The notes below the pieces were generated by a model. That model was not told the DNA's origin. It was given only the letters and a program-made list of their open reading frames with translations, and ran no database searches. Below, piece by piece: positions 6,100-7,856 of a DNA stretch of 7,856 nt. The stretch is taken from NCBI GenBank assembly GCA_947447845.1, contig CANFNO010000109.1:1-7856 (forward strand). The letters run 5' to 3'. A program made the translations under genes and the position numbers. The stretch is from Burkholderiales bacterium (lineage in GTDB: Bacteria > Pseudomonadota > Gammaproteobacteria > Burkholderiales > Burkholderiaceae). How positions within the stretch are numbered: position 1 is the first letter of the stretch; every line of letters begins with the position of its first letter.

Positions 6100-6533
6100 T
6101 GCAAATCGCATTTTCCCAATCGGTGATTGGTTGGGAGGCTGCTGCAACTGCTGCACGAGCGGCAGTTGCGCATGCCGAGAGTTTGGGTGCCGCCGTCAAC
6201 GTCGCCGTGGTTGACGCAAGCGGTACCCTGGCTGCGTTTTTACGCATGCCCGGCGCGCCCCTGCATTCGATCGATATCGCTATCGACAAGGCCTATACAG
6301 CGGTCAGCTTTGGCCTGCCCACGCATCAGTGGACAGAGGCTTTGCAAAGCCATTCGGCTGCGGTGCGCGAAGGCATTGTTCTGCGCCCCCGCTTTGTTGC
6401 CTTTGGCGGCGGTCTGCCCATCGTTGAAGCCGGTCAACGCATTGGCGCCATCGGTGTCTCTGGCGGCAGCGAGGAGCAAGATCAGCAAATAGCCCAGGCC
6501 GGTTTGACCGCGCTGGGCCTGGCCGGTGCGTAA
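6099..6533 (+). CDS. GlcG/HbpS-like (DUF336, haem-degrading family) protein of unknown role in the pathway
   Basis: This 144-residue cytoplasmic-looking protein belongs to the GlcG/HbpS family (PF03928). It shows the family's alternating helix-strand pattern, with AVVDASGTLAAFLRM (36-50), IDIAIDKAYTA (58-68), a glycine-rich FGGGLP (102-107) and GVSGGSEEQD (119-128). No signal peptide or membrane segment is seen. Some family members bind haem (HbpS), others have no known ligand. Its ATG overlaps the dioxygenase stop in TGATG, so translation is probably coupled and coexpression is near certain. Similar small genes occur in some betaproteobacterial meta-pathway clusters, but the CF600 dmp order lacks one here. 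A role in protecting or servicing the iron dioxygenase, or in binding an aromatic intermediate, is only a guess. The family assignment is firm, the function is not. Confidence 0.88.
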   Translation: MQIAFSQSVIGWEAAATAARAAVAHAESLGAAVNVAVVDASGTLAAFLRMPGAPLHSIDIAIDKAYTAVSFGLPTHQWTEALQSHSAAVREGIVLRPRFVAFGGGLPIVEAGQRIGAIGVSGGSEEQDQQIAQAGLTALGLAGA

Positions 6534-6570
6534 TGCACGGCCAACCCATTTTCAACTTTAGTGAACAGCC

Positions 6571-7856
6571 ATGAAACAGATCCTCAACTTCATCAACGGC
6601 GAATACGTGAGCAACGCGAGTGGCAAGACGTACGAGAAGCGCAACCCGGTGGACAACAGCCTCATCGGCATGGTCCATGAGGCCGGGCAGCCCGAGGTGG
6701 ACGCGGCTGTGGCTGCGGCCCGTGCGGCCCTGCATGGCCCCTGGGGCAAGCTCTCGGTGGTGGAGCGCTGCGCCATGCTGGATGGTCTGGTGGCTGAGAT
6801 CAACAACCGCTTTGACGACTTTTTGCAGGCCGAAATAGCCGACACCGGAAAACCCGCGCACCTGGCCTCGCACATCGACATTCCGCGCGGTGCGGCCAAT
6901 TTCAAAATCTTCACCGACACGATCAAGAACGTCTCGACCGAGTCCTTCGAGATGCGCACCCCCGACGGCAAGACCGCACGCAGCTATGGCGTGCGCACGC
7001 CGCGTGGCGTCATCGCCATCATCTGCCCGTGGAACCTGCCGCTGTTGCTGATGACCTGGAAGTGCGGCCCGGCGCTGGCCTGCGGCAACACCGTCGTGGT
7101 CAAGCCTTCCGAGGCCACACCCAGCACCGCAACGCTGCTTGGCGAGGTGATGAACAAGGTCGGCGTGCCACCCGGCGTCTACAACGTGGTGAATGGCTTT
7201 GGCGTGAACTCCGCTGGTTCCTTCCTCACCGCGCACCAGGGCGTCAACGGCATCACCTTTACTGGCGAGACCAAAACTGGCACCGCCATCATGAAGGCCG
7301 GTGCCGATGGCATCCGCCCGGTGTCACTCGAACTCGGTGGCAAGAACGCCGCCGTGGTGTTTGCGGACTGTGACTTTGAAAACGCCATCAACACCGTCAC
7401 CCGCTCGGTCTTCGAGAACTGCGGTCAGGTCTGCCTGGGCACCGAGCGCGTGTATGTGGAGCGCCCGATCTTCGACAAGTTCGTGGCCGCGCTGAAGGTC
7501 AAGGCCGAGGGCATGAAGCCGGGTCGCCCGTTTGACCACGACACCAAGATCGGCCCGCTGGTCAGCAAGATCCACCAGAAGAAAGTGCTGTCGTATTACG
7601 CAAAAGCCAAGGAAGAGGGCGCCACCATCGTCTTCGGCGGCGGTGTGCCCGACATGCCCGACGATTTGAAGGACGGCTGCTGGGTCGAGCCCACCATCTG
7701 GACCGGCCTGCCCGAGACCGCATCGGTGGTGCGTGAAGAGATCTTCGGCCCCTGCTGCCACATCCAGCCTTTTGATACCGAAGAAGAAGCGGTGCGCATG
7801 GCCAATGACACCAAGTACGGTTTGGCCACTTCCATCTACACCCAGGACATCAGCCG
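6571..7856 (+). CDS. dmpC: 2-Hydroxymuconic semialdehyde dehydrogenase (DmpC/XylG), partial at the right edge
   Basis: This NAD+-dependent aldehyde dehydrogenase oxidises 2-hydroxymuconic semialdehyde to 2-hydroxymuconate (4-oxalocrotonate), entering the oxalocrotonate branch of meta-cleavage. The window holds 428 codons. The family is about 486 residues, so roughly 58 C-terminal residues lie beyond the edge. Seen motifs are N155 in PWNLPLL, the Rossmann loop G232-x4-G237 in FTGETKTG, the general base E254 in ELGGKN and the nucleophile C288 in NCGQVCLG. The block SHIDIPRGAANFK and the segment EEIFGPCCHI are typical of XylG/DmpC rather than of general aldehyde dehydrogenases. The ATG at 6571 matches the family N-terminus (KQILNFINGEYV). 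The ribosome binding site is poor, in a 37-base gap after the DUF336 gene. Confidence 0.96.
   Translation, partial: MKQILNFINGEYVSNASGKTYEKRNPVDNSLIGMVHEAGQPEVDAAVAAARAALHGPWGKLSVVERCAMLDGLVAEINNRFDDFLQAEIADTGKPAHLASHIDIPRGAANFKIFTDTIKNVSTESFEMRTPDGKTARSYGVRTPRGVIAIICPWNLPLLLMTWKCGPALACGNTVVVKPSEATPSTATLLGEVMNKVGVPPGVYNVVNGFGVNSAGSFLTAHQGVNGITFTGETKTGTAIMKAGADGIRPVSLELGGKNAAVVFADCDFENAINTVTRSVFENCGQVCLGTERVYVERPIFDKFVAALKVKAEGMKPGRPFDHDTKIGPLVSKIHQKKVLSYYAKAKEEGATIVFGGGVPDMPDDLKDGCWVEPTIWTGLPETASVVREEIFGPCCHIQPFDTEEEAVRMANDTKYGLATSIYTQDIS

Noticed and set aside
5212..6156. 314-residue open frame on the - strand opposite catechol 2,3-dioxygenase
   Set aside because: It lies wholly antisense to a clearly assigned enzyme, its translation shows no recognised domain, and long antisense frames are expected in GC-rich codons.
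6304..7236. 310-residue open frame on the - strand across the DUF336 gene and dmpC
   Set aside because: It is antisense to two well-supported genes, and its translation has the skewed composition of a shadow frame with no domain.

Overview
The window is one strand-uniform catabolic operon for phenol or methylphenol degradation through catechol meta-cleavage. All ten genes lie on the + strand, tightly packed. The layout matches the dmp operon of Pseudomonas CF600 as known from the literature, with one extra gene. The GC-rich codon use and the style of the proteins suggest a betaproteobacterium of the Burkholderiales, probably Comamonadaceae (Rhodoferax, Polaromonas or Variovorax-like). That placement is an inference from recognition, not from a search.

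Regulatory start (1-119): a sigma-54 (RpoN) -24/-12 element at 75-92 has exact GG-N10-GC spacing and ends 27 bases before the first gene's ATG. This is the promoter class used by DmpR/XylR-type aromatic-responsive activators. The activator gene and its upstream binding sites are not in the window and would lie to the left. A small inverted repeat followed by TTTT (17-36) precedes it, and an 8-base direct repeat covers the predicted transcription start and leader.

Phenol hydroxylase (120-4791): six genes in the order K-L-M-N-O-P encode a soluble multicomponent di-iron monooxygenase. DmpK is the assembly protein, DmpL, DmpN and DmpO are the oxygenase subunits, DmpM is the cofactor-free effector and DmpP is the FAD/[2Fe-2S] reductase. 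The di-iron ligands in DmpN, the cluster cysteines in DmpP and its FAD and NAD(P)H motifs are intact. Together they convert phenol plus O2 and NAD(P)H to catechol.

Meta-cleavage (4810-7856): a XylT/DmpQ-type ferredoxin, known in the family to re-reduce inactivated catechol 2,3-dioxygenase, precedes the extradiol dioxygenase itself (DmpB/XylE family, Fe ligands intact). Next is a GlcG/HbpS-like (DUF336) gene overlapping the dioxygenase stop by one base, which is absent from the classical dmp order. Last is 2-hydroxymuconic semialdehyde dehydrogenase (DmpC/XylG), cut by the right edge after 428 codons. The rest of the lower pathway (D/E/F/G/H/I functions) presumably continues to the right.

No mobile elements, RNA genes, CRISPR arrays or disrupted genes were seen, and no gap between genes exceeds 60 bases after the first start. 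The system is a known one. The points most worth following up are the DUF336 insertion, the promoter and short leader without a ribosome binding site, and an unusual cysteine pair in the reductase.
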